From NCBI RefSeq assembly GCF_036231945.1, contig NZ_CP109599.1:620001-684000 (forward strand): DNA of 64,000 nt. The letters are read 5' to 3'. Each line of letters begins with the position of its first letter. Positions within the stretch are counted from its first letter, which is position 1. The position numbers and the translations under genes were made by a program. This document shows, one piece after another, positions 7,897 through 16,142 of this stretch. Source of the DNA: Streptomyces sp. NBC_01429 (GTDB lineage: Bacteria > Actinomycetota > Actinomycetes > Streptomycetales > Streptomycetaceae). The notes beneath the pieces are model-generated. The model was not told where the DNA came from. It searched no databases and was given only the letters and a program-made list of their open reading frames with translations.

Positions 7897-9216
7897 TCAG
7901 GGCGTCGGCGCCCCCGGTGGACGCCGACGCCCGCCCGCGACCTCCTCCGACAGGAAGGCGGCCAGGCGCCGTACCCCCTCCTCGATCCGTTCGGGATCGA
8001 GGTAGCTGCACGAGAGCCGAAGCTGGTGATCGCCCGCCTGATCCAGGTAGAACTGCCGCATCGGAGTCCACAGCACACCGTATGCGGCCGCGGAGACCTC
8101 CAGCAGAGCGGCATCCGCGGGGACGGGCAGCCACACCCGGACGAAGAACCCACCGCTGGGGCGGCTCCAGCGGATTCCGGGATGCGATCCGTCTCCCAGA
8201 TGCCGGTCCAGCGCGTCGACCAGGCAGGTCAGATTCCGTTGGTAGATCTCGGACTTGCGACGGCTCAACTCGATCAGAGAGCCTCCGTGTTCCAGCAGCA
8301 TCCCGCCGATCACGGCCTGGCACAGCGGGGACGTGTTCACGGTGACCATGCCCTTCACGGCGGCCAGCTCGTCCGCGAGCAGTGTTTCGCCGCGAGGCGA
8401 GCCGATCGGCTGGTCGGCGATCACATAGCCGACCCTGGCTCCCGGAAAGGCGACCTTGGCGAACGTGCCGATATGCACCACACACCGAGCGGTGTCGAGC
8501 GCCTTGAGCGGAGGCAGTTCCGATCCGGCCGCCGCCGTGAACCCGTAGGCGTTGTCCTCCATGACGAGGAAGCCCTCGCGCTCCGCGAGGCCGAGCAGTC
8601 TCCGACGGCAGCCGAGCGACATGCGTGCCGCACCAGGATTGGAGAAATCGGGTGCGACGTACAGCGCGCGGACCGGCCGGCCGGCCTCCCTGGCAGAACG
8701 ACACGCCCGCTCCAGGCCGTCGAGATCGATACCGGCGGCCGTCTCGTCGACCGGAACCACATCGATGTCCAGGAGCCGGGCCGCCCCGATGATGCCCACG
8801 AAGCACGGATTGGCCACCGCGAGCACGCCCTCGGCCGAGCGGAACAGCGCACGCAGCACGAGCAGCATCGCCTCCTGGGCACCGACCGTGATGACGAGCG
8901 AGTTCGCGGGGGCATTGATGCCGTGGTCCCGGCGCACGGCGTCGGCGACGATGTCGTTGATGATGCCGCCGCTCGGCCCGTACTCGAAAAGCAGTCGACG
9001 TGCCTGCCCCGGACTCCGTCCCTTGCGGACGAGATGATCGAGGAATCCGCTGACGTACCGTTCGGTGTCGATGTCCTGGAGCGTGTCCGGATGCGGCGCG
9101 CCGGGTGCGAACGATATCGCTTCCGGATAGCGGCTCATCACCTCGTTCAGGAATCCGATCGAGCCGATGACCGGATCCCGCAACGAGCTGTGCAACGAGG
9201 AGGGATCCAGCCTCAT
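7897..9216 (-). CDS. hpgT: HpgT, (di)hydroxyphenylglycine aminotransferase
   Basis: 439 residues of fold-type I PLP aminotransferase. The Schiff-base lysine is Lys254 in GTFAKVAFPG and the pyridine-binding Asp lies in VMEDNAYGF (about 221). Start ATG 9216 overlaps the dpgC stop (ATGA) and follows GGAGG. In glycopeptide-type pathways this enzyme converts 3,5-dihydroxyphenylglyoxylate (or the 4-hydroxy analogue) to the phenylglycine. Here it is the last gene of dpgABC-hpgT, and no 4-hydroxymandelate synthase or oxidase is visible, so Dpg rather than Hpg is the expected product. The general enzyme class is certain; the specific role is inferred from the operon. Confidence 0.9.
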   Translation of the reverse strand: MRLDPSSLHSSLRDPVIGSIGFLNEVMSRYPEAISFAPGAPHPDTLQDIDTERYVSGFLDHLVRKGRSPGQARRLLFEYGPSGGIINDIVADAVRRDHGINAPANSLVITVGAQEAMLLVLRALFRSAEGVLAVANPCFVGIIGAARLLDIDVVPVDETAAGIDLDGLERACRSAREAGRPVRALYVAPDFSNPGAARMSLGCRRRLLGLAEREGFLVMEDNAYGFTAAAGSELPPLKALDTARCVVHIGTFAKVAFPGARVGYVIADQPIGSPRGETLLADELAAVKGMVTVNTSPLCQAVIGGMLLEHGGSLIELSRRKSEIYQRNLTCLVDALDRHLGDGSHPGIRWSRPSGGFFVRVWLPVPADAALLEVSAAAYGVLWTPMRQFYLDQAGDHQLRLSCSYLDPERIEEGVRRLAAFLSEEVAGGRRRPPGAPTP

Positions 9217-10619
9217 CCGCCTGCCCTCCCCCTCCCCGCGAGAAGATGAGCGCCGCCTGCTTCCCGCGCCGCGCGCCGCCGTTCGCGTTCCTGCCAGCGC
9301 CGTTCGACCTTGGCCAGAACGTCCGGGGCGTAGACGCGTTCGGCCTGTACGACGGCGAACTCGGCGAGGTAGGCGCGGTACAGGTCGAGAGGTTCCTCGG
9401 CGACGGTGAGCATGTGGCGATTGGCCGGGACCGCGGGCGCGCGAAGCGCTTCGACGGCCCTGTCGACGGCGCCGTCCATGTCCTCGGCAGCCACCACGGC
9501 GTCGCACACGGAGCGGGCCTCCGGCTCCGTCGCGGCGATCCGGCGTCCGCCGAGCACCACCTGACGGGCCAGCCGGGCCCCGGTGAGCCGGGTGAGCCGG
9601 AGATTGCCCAGGCCGGGCACGATGCCCTCTTCCGCCGCGGGCAGGGCGAGGTAGGCGTTCTCCGCGATGATGACGTGGTCGAGGACCAGCAGGAGCTGCA
9701 TACCGCCGCCGATCGCGAAGGTGTCGACGGCGCCGATCCACGGCTTGCCGGCGCTCCGTTCGCACCGGTCACCGGACGACGGGGCGGGGAGCAGGCCGCG
9801 CAGCATCTTGTTGACGTAGCCGAGCTCGCGGCCCAGGAGGAAGTCGACGAAGGAGATCCGCCCGTCGCGCAGGCCGGTCAGGTCGACCCCGGCGCTGAAG
9901 ACGCGCCGGCCCCGGTACTTGGGGTGATCGACAGTGCCGCCGCGCACCACACCGACCTTGACCGCGTCGTCGAGCAGGACCAGGTCGACAGCGGTCTCCA
10001 GGTCCGCGATCAGCCGGTCGTCCTCCGCGTTCAGCCGGTCGGCGTTGCGGAACTCGATATGACCGGCGACGCCCCGGCGTTCGAGGTGCACGGTGTCCAG
10101 CTCGATCCGGCCAGCGGTGCGGAAGCCGTCGAGCAGCGTGAGGGCGCGTGGGGTGGGCCCGAGCATCGTCTCGACGAGGTGCCGCCCTGCGGTGGGCGAG
10201 CGCAGCACCGCACCGCAGAAAATGCCCTGGTCGATCTCCCGGCCCTCCTTCTCCGCCTGGACGAAGCGGCGCTCGGCCGCCATCTGGGCACGGGTCGGCA
10301 CCAGGCCGGGGAACCGGTCGGCGGCCTCGTGGACGAGGTCGGCCAGGCGTACGGGACGGGTCAGGCCGTCGGTGAGCACCCCGTAAACGGTCTCGGTGTG
10401 CCGGGCGAGGAAGGCCCGGCGGGCCCGGCGGGCGCGCCCGTGGACCGCGGCGGCGCGGCCCCGGTCGTCGAAAGTGCGGTCGGGAACGGGGGGCAGCGCC
10501 GCGAGCCGCCGCTCCGTGCCGGCGATGTACTCGGCCAGGCGGCGGGCGTCCGTATCGACGCCGCCGGTCGGCTCGGGTACGGGATCGAGGGCGGCGCCGC
10601 TGGGCGCGCCGGCGCTCAT
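9213..10619 (-). CDS. dpgC: DpgC, dihydroxyphenylacetyl-CoA 1,2-dioxygenase
   Basis: 468 residues with the DpgC layout: an N-terminal helical extension (to about 200) and a crotonase-fold C-terminal half. Recognisable segments are FPGLVPTRAQMAAERRF, GREIDQGIFCGAVLRSPTAG, KYRGRRVFSAGVDLTGL and KPWIGAVDTFAIGGGMQLLL. In the known pathway this cofactor-free enzyme oxidises 3,5-dihydroxyphenylacetyl-CoA with O2 to 3,5-dihydroxyphenylglyoxylate and releases CoA. Start ATG 10619 overlaps the dpgB stop by four bases, and the stop overlaps the hpgT start, so the operon is tightly coupled. Confidence 0.95.
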   Translation of the reverse strand: MSAGAPSGAALDPVPEPTGGVDTDARRLAEYIAGTERRLAALPPVPDRTFDDRGRAAAVHGRARRARRAFLARHTETVYGVLTDGLTRPVRLADLVHEAADRFPGLVPTRAQMAAERRFVQAEKEGREIDQGIFCGAVLRSPTAGRHLVETMLGPTPRALTLLDGFRTAGRIELDTVHLERRGVAGHIEFRNADRLNAEDDRLIADLETAVDLVLLDDAVKVGVVRGGTVDHPKYRGRRVFSAGVDLTGLRDGRISFVDFLLGRELGYVNKMLRGLLPAPSSGDRCERSAGKPWIGAVDTFAIGGGMQLLLVLDHVIIAENAYLALPAAEEGIVPGLGNLRLTRLTGARLARQVVLGGRRIAATEPEARSVCDAVVAAEDMDGAVDRAVEALRAPAVPANRHMLTVAEEPLDLYRAYLAEFAVVQAERVYAPDVLAKVERRWQERERRRAAREAGGAHLLAGRGRAGG

Positions 10620-11380
10620 CCGGCCGCCCCGGCGCGGCCCGCCGCCGTCCCGGCCGAGGCGCCGGGCGCACTGCTTCGCAGGCGGCGCAACTCGCGGTCG
10701 CAGGCGGCGAGATGCGCGCCCAAGGCGTCCTGGTACTCGGCGGAAGCGGCCTCCTCCAGCAACCGGCGGCGGATCGCGGCCTCACCGTCGGACAGCCCGC
10801 CGCGCGCCAGGGCCGCCTTACGGACGGCTTCGGTCACGTCGTTGCCGACCTCGTCGATGACGCCGAGTTCGATGGCGTCGGGGAGGGCGATGTCGGTGGC
10901 CCACAGCACGAGGCGACGGGCACGGGCCGGACCGACGTGCCGGACGAGCCGGTAGAGGGTCATACCGGGCCAGAACTGCCCGTGGTTGACCGGGAGTACG
11001 AGCTTCAGGTCGGGGGTGCCGATCCGGAAGTCGGCGGCCAGCAGCAGGTCGAGGACGGGGCCGCCGCACGTGCCCTGGGCCACGGCGATGGTGACGTTGT
11101 CGAGGCGTTCCAGGCGACGGACGGCGCGTTCCCAGCGGTTGACCTCGTGGATGGAGACGTCGCCGGGCCATTCGCCGGCCCCGGGCGGCGACGGCGCGAA
11201 CCGGAGGGCGACGGCCGTCCGTTGCCGCTGGTCCTCGGCCTCCTCGCACACGGCGTTCAGCGCCGCGGTCAACTCGGGCAGCGGGCCGCCGCCGTCCAGC
11301 CGGGCCAGGGTGCCCAGGCCGTCGGGCAGCGGGGTCCGGTCGGGCTCGGTCCTCATGTCGGCACACCTTTCTTCCGTCAC
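10616..11380 (-). CDS. dpgB: DpgB, crotonase-like partner of DpgA
   Basis: 254 residues from GTG 11380, which overlaps the dpgA stop. ATG 11356, nine bases after AAGG, is an alternative start. The WPGDVSIHEVNRWERAVRRLE, TIAVAQGTCGGPVLDLLLAADFRI and LPVNHGQFWPGMTLYRLVR segments match the DpgB type of degenerate enoyl-CoA hydratase. This protein assists the type III PKS DpgA in forming 3,5-dihydroxyphenylacetyl-CoA from four malonyl-CoA. A separate DpgD hydratase, usually present beside DpgB, is not seen in this window. The Ala/Gly-rich tail (about 228-254) is low complexity. Confidence 0.88.
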   Translation of the reverse strand: MTEERCADMRTEPDRTPLPDGLGTLARLDGGGPLPELTAALNAVCEEAEDQRQRTAVALRFAPSPPGAGEWPGDVSIHEVNRWERAVRRLERLDNVTIAVAQGTCGGPVLDLLLAADFRIGTPDLKLVLPVNHGQFWPGMTLYRLVRHVGPARARRLVLWATDIALPDAIELGVIDEVGNDVTEAVRKAALARGGLSDGEAAIRRRLLEEAASAEYQDALGAHLAACDRELRRLRSSAPGASAGTAAGRAGAAG

Positions 11381-12489
11381 CAGCCCACCAGGGCCGTCTC
11401 GATGGTCGACCCGGGTCCCATCGTCATCAGCACCCCGAGGTCACCGGGTACCGCGACCCCCTCGTCACGCAGCCGCTCGTAGGAGAACAGGAACGAGGCG
11501 CTGGAGAGGTTGCCGTGGTCGCGCAGGACCCCGGTGGTGTGCCGCACGTCGTACCGGGACAGCCCGAGGTTCACGCGGACCGAGTCGACGACTTTCTTTC
11601 CGCCGGAGTGCACCACCCAGTGGGCGATGTCGCCGACGCGCAGTCCGGTGCCGTCCAGGAGCCGCGCCACGGCTGTCCGCGCGTTGGCCCCCACGACGTA
11701 GGGGACCTCGGGGTCGAGGTAGAAGCTGAACTTGCCGTGCCCGTCGTCCCAGTCGTAGCGCATCGCGTCGACCGCCTCGGGGATGATGTGGCTGGTGAAC
11801 CGCAGCAGAGCCGGGTCCGGCGGGGGCTCCCGCGGAGCGGCGCGGACCGCGACGGCCGCGGCGCCGTCGCCGAACAGGCTGTTGACCACCGAGGAGCGCA
11901 TGGTGCCGTCGAAGACGTAGGCGGCGGAGCAGACCTCGACGCACACCATCAGGGCGAGCTCGTTCGGATGGCCGGCGGCCCAGCCGACGACGGCGTTGAG
12001 GGCGTTCAGCCCGGCGTTGCAGCCCATGCCGACGACGTCCAGGCGCTGGCAGGACTGTTCGATCCCCAGGTCCTTGATGAGCAGCGCGGAGAATCCGGGG
12101 GTGAGCAGTCCGGTGGAGGTGACGCAGCAGAGGTACCGGATGTCGCCGGGCACGGCGCCCGCGTCCTTCAGGCAGCGTCCGACGGCCTCGCCGCCCATCC
12201 GCAGTCCGCTCGCGGCGTGTTTGCGCAGCAGGTCGCCCTGGGACTCGACGGCGGGGAGCCCGTCGGGGCCGGTCGGGGGCAGGGTGAGGTTGCGGCGTTC
12301 GATGGCACCGCCGAGGAAGACGGAGCGGATCCGCCGGTCGGTGATGCCGAAGGTGTCGAGGACTTCCTCTTGTGTGTAGGAGGTCGCCGGCACGGCGGTG
12401 CCGACGCCGGCGATACCCGGGGCACCGGAGCCCGTCCGCTCCGGAGGGATTTCCGGAGCCGAGGCCGCCGGTTGCTGCGTTGCGCGCAC
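11377..12489 (-). CDS. dpgA: DpgA, type III PKS for 3,5-dihydroxyphenylacetyl-CoA
   Basis: 370 residues from GTG 12489, chosen because GGAGGAG lies four bases upstream. The chalcone-synthase-like triad is visible: Cys157 in VGMGCNAGLNAL, His294 in WVVHSGGKKV and Asn327 in RDHGNLSSAS. DpgA condenses malonyl-CoA units to a C8 chain and cyclises it. It leads the dpgABC-hpgT operon. A conserved element at 12583-12634, also found upstream of the NRPS, lies 94-145 bp before the start. Together with the downstream genes it defines a route to 3,5-dihydroxyphenylglycine, known from vancomycin-type and related peptides. Confidence 0.95.
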   Translation of the reverse strand: MRATQQPAASAPEIPPERTGSGAPGIAGVGTAVPATSYTQEEVLDTFGITDRRIRSVFLGGAIERRNLTLPPTGPDGLPAVESQGDLLRKHAASGLRMGGEAVGRCLKDAGAVPGDIRYLCCVTSTGLLTPGFSALLIKDLGIEQSCQRLDVVGMGCNAGLNALNAVVGWAAGHPNELALMVCVEVCSAAYVFDGTMRSSVVNSLFGDGAAAVAVRAAPREPPPDPALLRFTSHIIPEAVDAMRYDWDDGHGKFSFYLDPEVPYVVGANARTAVARLLDGTGLRVGDIAHWVVHSGGKKVVDSVRVNLGLSRYDVRHTTGVLRDHGNLSSASFLFSYERLRDEGVAVPGDLGVLMTMGPGSTIETALVGW

Positions 12490-13482
12490 GTTTCTCCTCC
12501 GTATGACACGTGACCGGTCCGGCCGAACCGGTCGCGGATTCCGGGCAAGCCTCGTCGGCCTGGACGGCGCCTCGACATGAACGTGATGCTCCAGAAAATC
12601 TCCGTGAGCGGCACCAGTGCTTGCCGCAGTTACGGGAGGCCGAACGTCCGTGACAGCCACGGGCGTCGTCACCCCGGCGTCTGCCGCCGGCACCCCGGGC
12701 CGGCGACCCGCGCGCCCAGACGGAGGCGCCGCCCGCCCGCGACGAAACCACCCCAAGGGGCAGCACACTTACGGCATTTCCCGAATAAAGGGGAGCATTT
12801 CACGGCCGCATGCGGGCAGGATTCGGGCAGCGATGAAAACAGAACGGGCTTGGGCCGTGCGTTCAATCATGATTAGATGCAGTCGCGGCGTGATTGGCAT
12901 GGGACGCCAAACCGCTGACGGGGGCAGCTACCGCACGGTCACGAAAGTGACATCGAGGTCCGGAACCCGAAAGGAGAGCTCCGGTTTGCGTCTTACCCAC
13001 GTGAATGAGCTCATCAGCGGCCTCTCATCTCCCGGCGCGGGAAAGGCGTACGTGCCGTGGATGTCGACCGGTCACAAGCCCTGGCGTCCCACAGCAAGAG
13101 GCACGAGAAAGTACCGGCCTCTCCTTCACCTGTCACTCCCCTGAGCCGATAACCGACCCGCGCCGCGGCGCGTCATCACGGCACGACAGCGACGACAGCG
13201 TCGCCCCGAAGCCGCCCGGCGGAACGTCACACGCAGGATTTCATCCGTCACGCCCCTCTTCCCCCCTCCATTTTTCCCGGAAGGTAATCCCTGGCGCTGG
13301 GACGCGCCCCGGAAATCACTTCCGACGGCAAGCACCACTGCGTTCGTTCGCGGGTGATCCAGCCTCATTCGCGCACTACAGCCGTATGTCATCGTCGCGA
13401 AATCCTTCAGTCACAGCGGATGTGCCCCCCATGGCCCGCGGCGACGTCAACGCAAGGCAGCACTTACGGAGAGGTGCCGGAA
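12490..13482. promoter_or_regulatory. Divergent dpgA / LuxR-regulator control region (993 bp)
   Basis: No credible gene is seen across these 993 bp. The open frames have no recognisable domain and no good ribosome site. Contents: the cluster element at 12583-12634, a perfect 10-bp palindrome AATCATGATT at 12865-12874 in an unusually AT-rich patch, and the GGAGAGG ribosome site (13468-13474) for the regulator. The length suggests a complex promoter or a long 5' leader for the regulator mRNA. Confidence 0.55.
12583..12634 (-). promoter_or_regulatory. Cluster element, copy 1 (upstream of dpgA)
   Basis: On the minus strand 12634-12610 fits CGTAACYGYGGC-N6-YGRTGCC, followed after 16 bases by TGGAGCATCAC (12593-12583). 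The same two blocks at 17-base spacing lie upstream of the NRPS, and the first block recurs upstream of the halogenase. All three copies point toward a leftward gene at a promoter-like distance. It is interpreted as operator plus promoter for the cluster regulator. Confidence 0.6.
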
Positions 13483-15984
13483 TTGACCTCAGAATCCCCC
13501 CACACCACTATTTCCTGCGACATGTGCGGCAAGCACATGCACAAGAGAAACCCCGAAAGCGCGACACCGCCGCGCTCCCGGTACTGCTCGAACGCCTGCC
13601 GACAGCGTTCCTATCGGCAGCGGCAGAAAGCCGGCGGGATGGGCACGGCGGTCGGCGGCGGCCCCCTGACCCAGTTGAGCAGCTTCGTCGGCAGGACCGA
13701 CGAGATGGTGGAGCTGAGCCGGTTGCTCCGCACCGTACGACTGCTGACGCTGACGGGACCCGCCGGGGTGGGCAAGACGCGCCTGGCCCTGGAACTGGCC
13801 GGTCAGGAGCAACGCAGCAGGCACTGCGAAGTCGTCGTCGTGAAGCTGGCGGCACTGACCCACATCGACGAGATACGGCGGCGGATCCTGATCGCCGCCG
13901 GCGAGCCGGCCGAGGACGGTGCTCCGGGCGCACCGCGGGCGGCCCCGTACACGAACGAGGGAGACCGCCTTCTGGTGCTCGACGACTGCGAGCACGTCCT
14001 GGACGAGTGCGGGTTGGTGCTCAGCGAACTGCTGCCGCGACACCCGTGTCTGTGGGTCGTCGCCACCAGCCGTGAACCGCTGCGTCTCCCGGGGGAGGCG
14101 ATATTCTCGCTCTCCGGTCTGGCACTGCCCGATATGAACAGCGATTCGTTCTTCGCGGAGTGTCTGCGGTCGGACGCCGTGCTGCTGTTCCTGGACCGGG
14201 CGCGAGCCGTGGTGCACGATTTCCAGCTCACCCAGGAGAACGCCAGGCACGTCGGCGAGATCTGTATCCGGCTGGACGGCCTGCCGCTCCCCATCGAGAT
14301 GGCCGCCCGGCTGATAAAGATGTTTCCGTCGGTCGAGGTCAGGGCCCGCCTGGACGACCGCCTGTCCCTGCTGACCAACGGATGGCGCCTGGCGGACCAA
14401 CGGCACCAGAGCCTGCGGGCCTCCCTCCAGTGGGGCTACGACCTGCTGAATCCGGCCGAACGGTCGCTGCTGCGGAGACTGTCCGTCATACCGGGCGGGT
14501 TCGGGCTCGACACGGCTGCCGCGGTGGCCGCCGAGGACGACGCGGCGAAACCGGGCACGTCCGAACTGCTGATCGCCCTGTCGGCCAAGTCCGTCATCAC
14601 CCCGTACACCGATCAGGACGGCCTGGCCCGGTTCCGGCTGCTGGAGTCGATGCGAAGTTTCGGTCACGAACGGCTGGTCGCCGAAGGCGAGGACACCGAG
14701 ACGTACGGGCGGCTGGTGACCTGGCTGACACGGTTGTCGGAACCGCTCCACCGGGACATCTTCATCCAGCCCGCGGTGCTCCGGCGTCTGGAGGAGGAAC
14801 ACGGCAACCTCACCCATGCCCTCCGCCGGCTGATGACCGGCACGGACGAGCGCCAACTGCTCCTGGTCGGCGCCCTGGCCACGGTGGAGCTGGCACGGGG
14901 ATCCGCTGGCGACACGCTGACGCTGGTCTCGCACGTCCTGGACCGCGGCATCGAGTCGCCGTCCTACCGGAGCGTCGCCCTGGCGTGTGCGGCCGCGCTG
15001 GCGGGACGGCAGGCGGACTACGGCGCGGCCCTGCGCTACGCCTCGCAGGCCGTGGAGCTGGAACGCGACAACAACCGCGATCCGTTCCTCAGCCGTCTCC
15101 TGCTGCTGCGCAGCGCGCTCCACGAGACACACGGCGACCAGGGCAGTGCTGTGGCGGACCTGTGGGAGTGCCTGAAGATCGGCCACCGGCTGCGCAGCGA
15201 GACCCTGACGGCCCTCTGCCGGGCCGGTCTCGCCCGGTACCAGCTGCTGAACGGTGAGGTGGGCCGGGCCGAGCAGGTGATCGAGGAGGTGCTGCCCCTT
15301 CTGCGGACGAACGTGTCGCCGCGGTGGCTGCACGCGAGTCTCGTCACGGCGGGCGCGCTCGCTCTCGAGAAGGACGACCTGCCGACGGCGGAGGCGTACT
15401 TCGCCGAGTCGTCACGTACTCCCGCGGTGCACACGCGCGGTCCGGTCGACTCGTTCCAGGGACTGGCCATCGTCGCCGCCCGCGCCTACCGGTTCGAGAA
15501 GGTACTTCAGCTCATCGGGGCGGCCGAGCGGATCGGCCCGCGTTCCTCGTGGGGTGGCGCGTGGTGGCAGGAGCGGGTGGACGCGGCACGGTCCGCGGCG
15601 CTGAGGGCCCTGCCGGCCGGCCGGGCGAGCGCCTCGCTCGAAGCCGGACGCGCGATGCGGCCGAACCATGTCCTGGCCTTCGCCCTCGGCTCCCAGGCGA
15701 CCAGCACGGCCGTGCAAGCGGCCGACAGCCTGCTGAGCAAGCGGGAACGGGACGTGACCACGCTGGTGGTCGAAGGGCTGACCAACCGGCAGATCGCCGC
15801 CCGTATCCATGTGTCGGTGCGCACCGTCGAGACACACATCCGCCACATCAGGACCACCCTGGGCCTGCGCTCGCGTGCGCATATCGCGGCGTGGGCCGTG
15901 GAGCAGCGAACGGCGACCGCGCACCGCACCGTACTGTCCCCCCGGGGCCTGGGGCCGCTGGCCGACGGCGGTGCGCTCGTGTAG
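13483..15984 (+). CDS. LuxR-family ATP-binding regulator with N-terminal zinc-ribbon-like motif
   Basis: 833 residues from a TTG at 13483, eight bases after GAGG; in-frame GTG 13474 sits too close to the ribosome site. The N-terminus has four cysteines spaced as a zinc ribbon (Cys12, Cys15, Cys35, Cys39; RYCSNACRQRSYRQR). An AfsR/LAL-like STAND ATPase follows, with Walker A GPAGVGKTR (92-100), Walker B LLVLDDCEH and an ATSREPL segment, then a TPR-like helical region. The C-terminus (about 749-808) is a LuxR helix-turn-helix (LSKRERDVTTLVVEGLTNRQIAARI). It is the only obvious pathway-level regulator among the cluster genes and sits between the Dpg and diamino-acid operons, so it is the leading candidate to bind the repeated cluster element. 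Confidence 0.9.
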   Translation: MTSESPHTTISCDMCGKHMHKRNPESATPPRSRYCSNACRQRSYRQRQKAGGMGTAVGGGPLTQLSSFVGRTDEMVELSRLLRTVRLLTLTGPAGVGKTRLALELAGQEQRSRHCEVVVVKLAALTHIDEIRRRILIAAGEPAEDGAPGAPRAAPYTNEGDRLLVLDDCEHVLDECGLVLSELLPRHPCLWVVATSREPLRLPGEAIFSLSGLALPDMNSDSFFAECLRSDAVLLFLDRARAVVHDFQLTQENARHVGEICIRLDGLPLPIEMAARLIKMFPSVEVRARLDDRLSLLTNGWRLADQRHQSLRASLQWGYDLLNPAERSLLRRLSVIPGGFGLDTAAAVAAEDDAAKPGTSELLIALSAKSVITPYTDQDGLARFRLLESMRSFGHERLVAEGEDTETYGRLVTWLTRLSEPLHRDIFIQPAVLRRLEEEHGNLTHALRRLMTGTDERQLLLVGALATVELARGSAGDTLTLVSHVLDRGIESPSYRSVALACAAALAGRQADYGAALRYASQAVELERDNNRDPFLSRLLLLRSALHETHGDQGSAVADLWECLKIGHRLRSETLTALCRAGLARYQLLNGEVGRAEQVIEEVLPLLRTNVSPRWLHASLVTAGALALEKDDLPTAEAYFAESSRTPAVHTRGPVDSFQGLAIVAARAYRFEKVLQLIGAAERIGPRSSWGGAWWQERVDAARSAALRALPAGRASASLEAGRAMRPNHVLAFALGSQATSTAVQAADSLLSKRERDVTTLVVEGLTNRQIAARIHVSVRTVETHIRHIRTTLGLRSRAHIAAWAVEQRTATAHRTVLSPRGLGPLADGGALV

Positions 15985-16076
15985 ATGCCGGCAGTAGGTG
16001 CGGCCCGGTCCTCCCGATCGCGTGACCCGCGGGGCGGGCGAAGAGGCGGACGACCGCACCGTTGGTCCTGACCCTC

Positions 16077-16130
16077 GCGGGGGCCGCACAGGTGTGGCCC
16101 CCGCTCGGCCCCCGCCGCACCGGCGGGGGC
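16077..16130. terminator. Double-hairpin bidirectional terminator
   Basis: Two perfect stem-loops stand side by side between convergent genes. The first has a 9-bp stem GCGGGGGCC (16077-16085) / GGCCCCCGC (16096-16104) with a 10-base loop. The second has a 10-bp stem GCCCCCGCCG (16108-16117) / CGGCGGGGGC (16121-16130) with a 3-base loop. Neither has a strong T-run, as is common in actinomycetes. Confidence 0.8.
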
Positions 16131-16142
16131 GTACGCCCGCGG

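Noticed and set aside
7897..9216. 4-hydroxyphenylglycine pathway
   Set aside because: Only the shared aminotransferase is present; hydroxymandelate synthase and oxidase are not seen, whereas all genes beside it are Dpg genes.
12740..12802. Weak fourth copy of the cluster element on the + strand (CTTACGG and GGGGAGCATTTCAC)
   Set aside because: Only fragments match and the spacing differs; chance similarity cannot be excluded.
12617..13144. Possible 175-residue gene in the dpgA/regulator gap
   Set aside because: No ribosome site, no domain resemblance and irregular composition; it overlaps the conserved cluster element.
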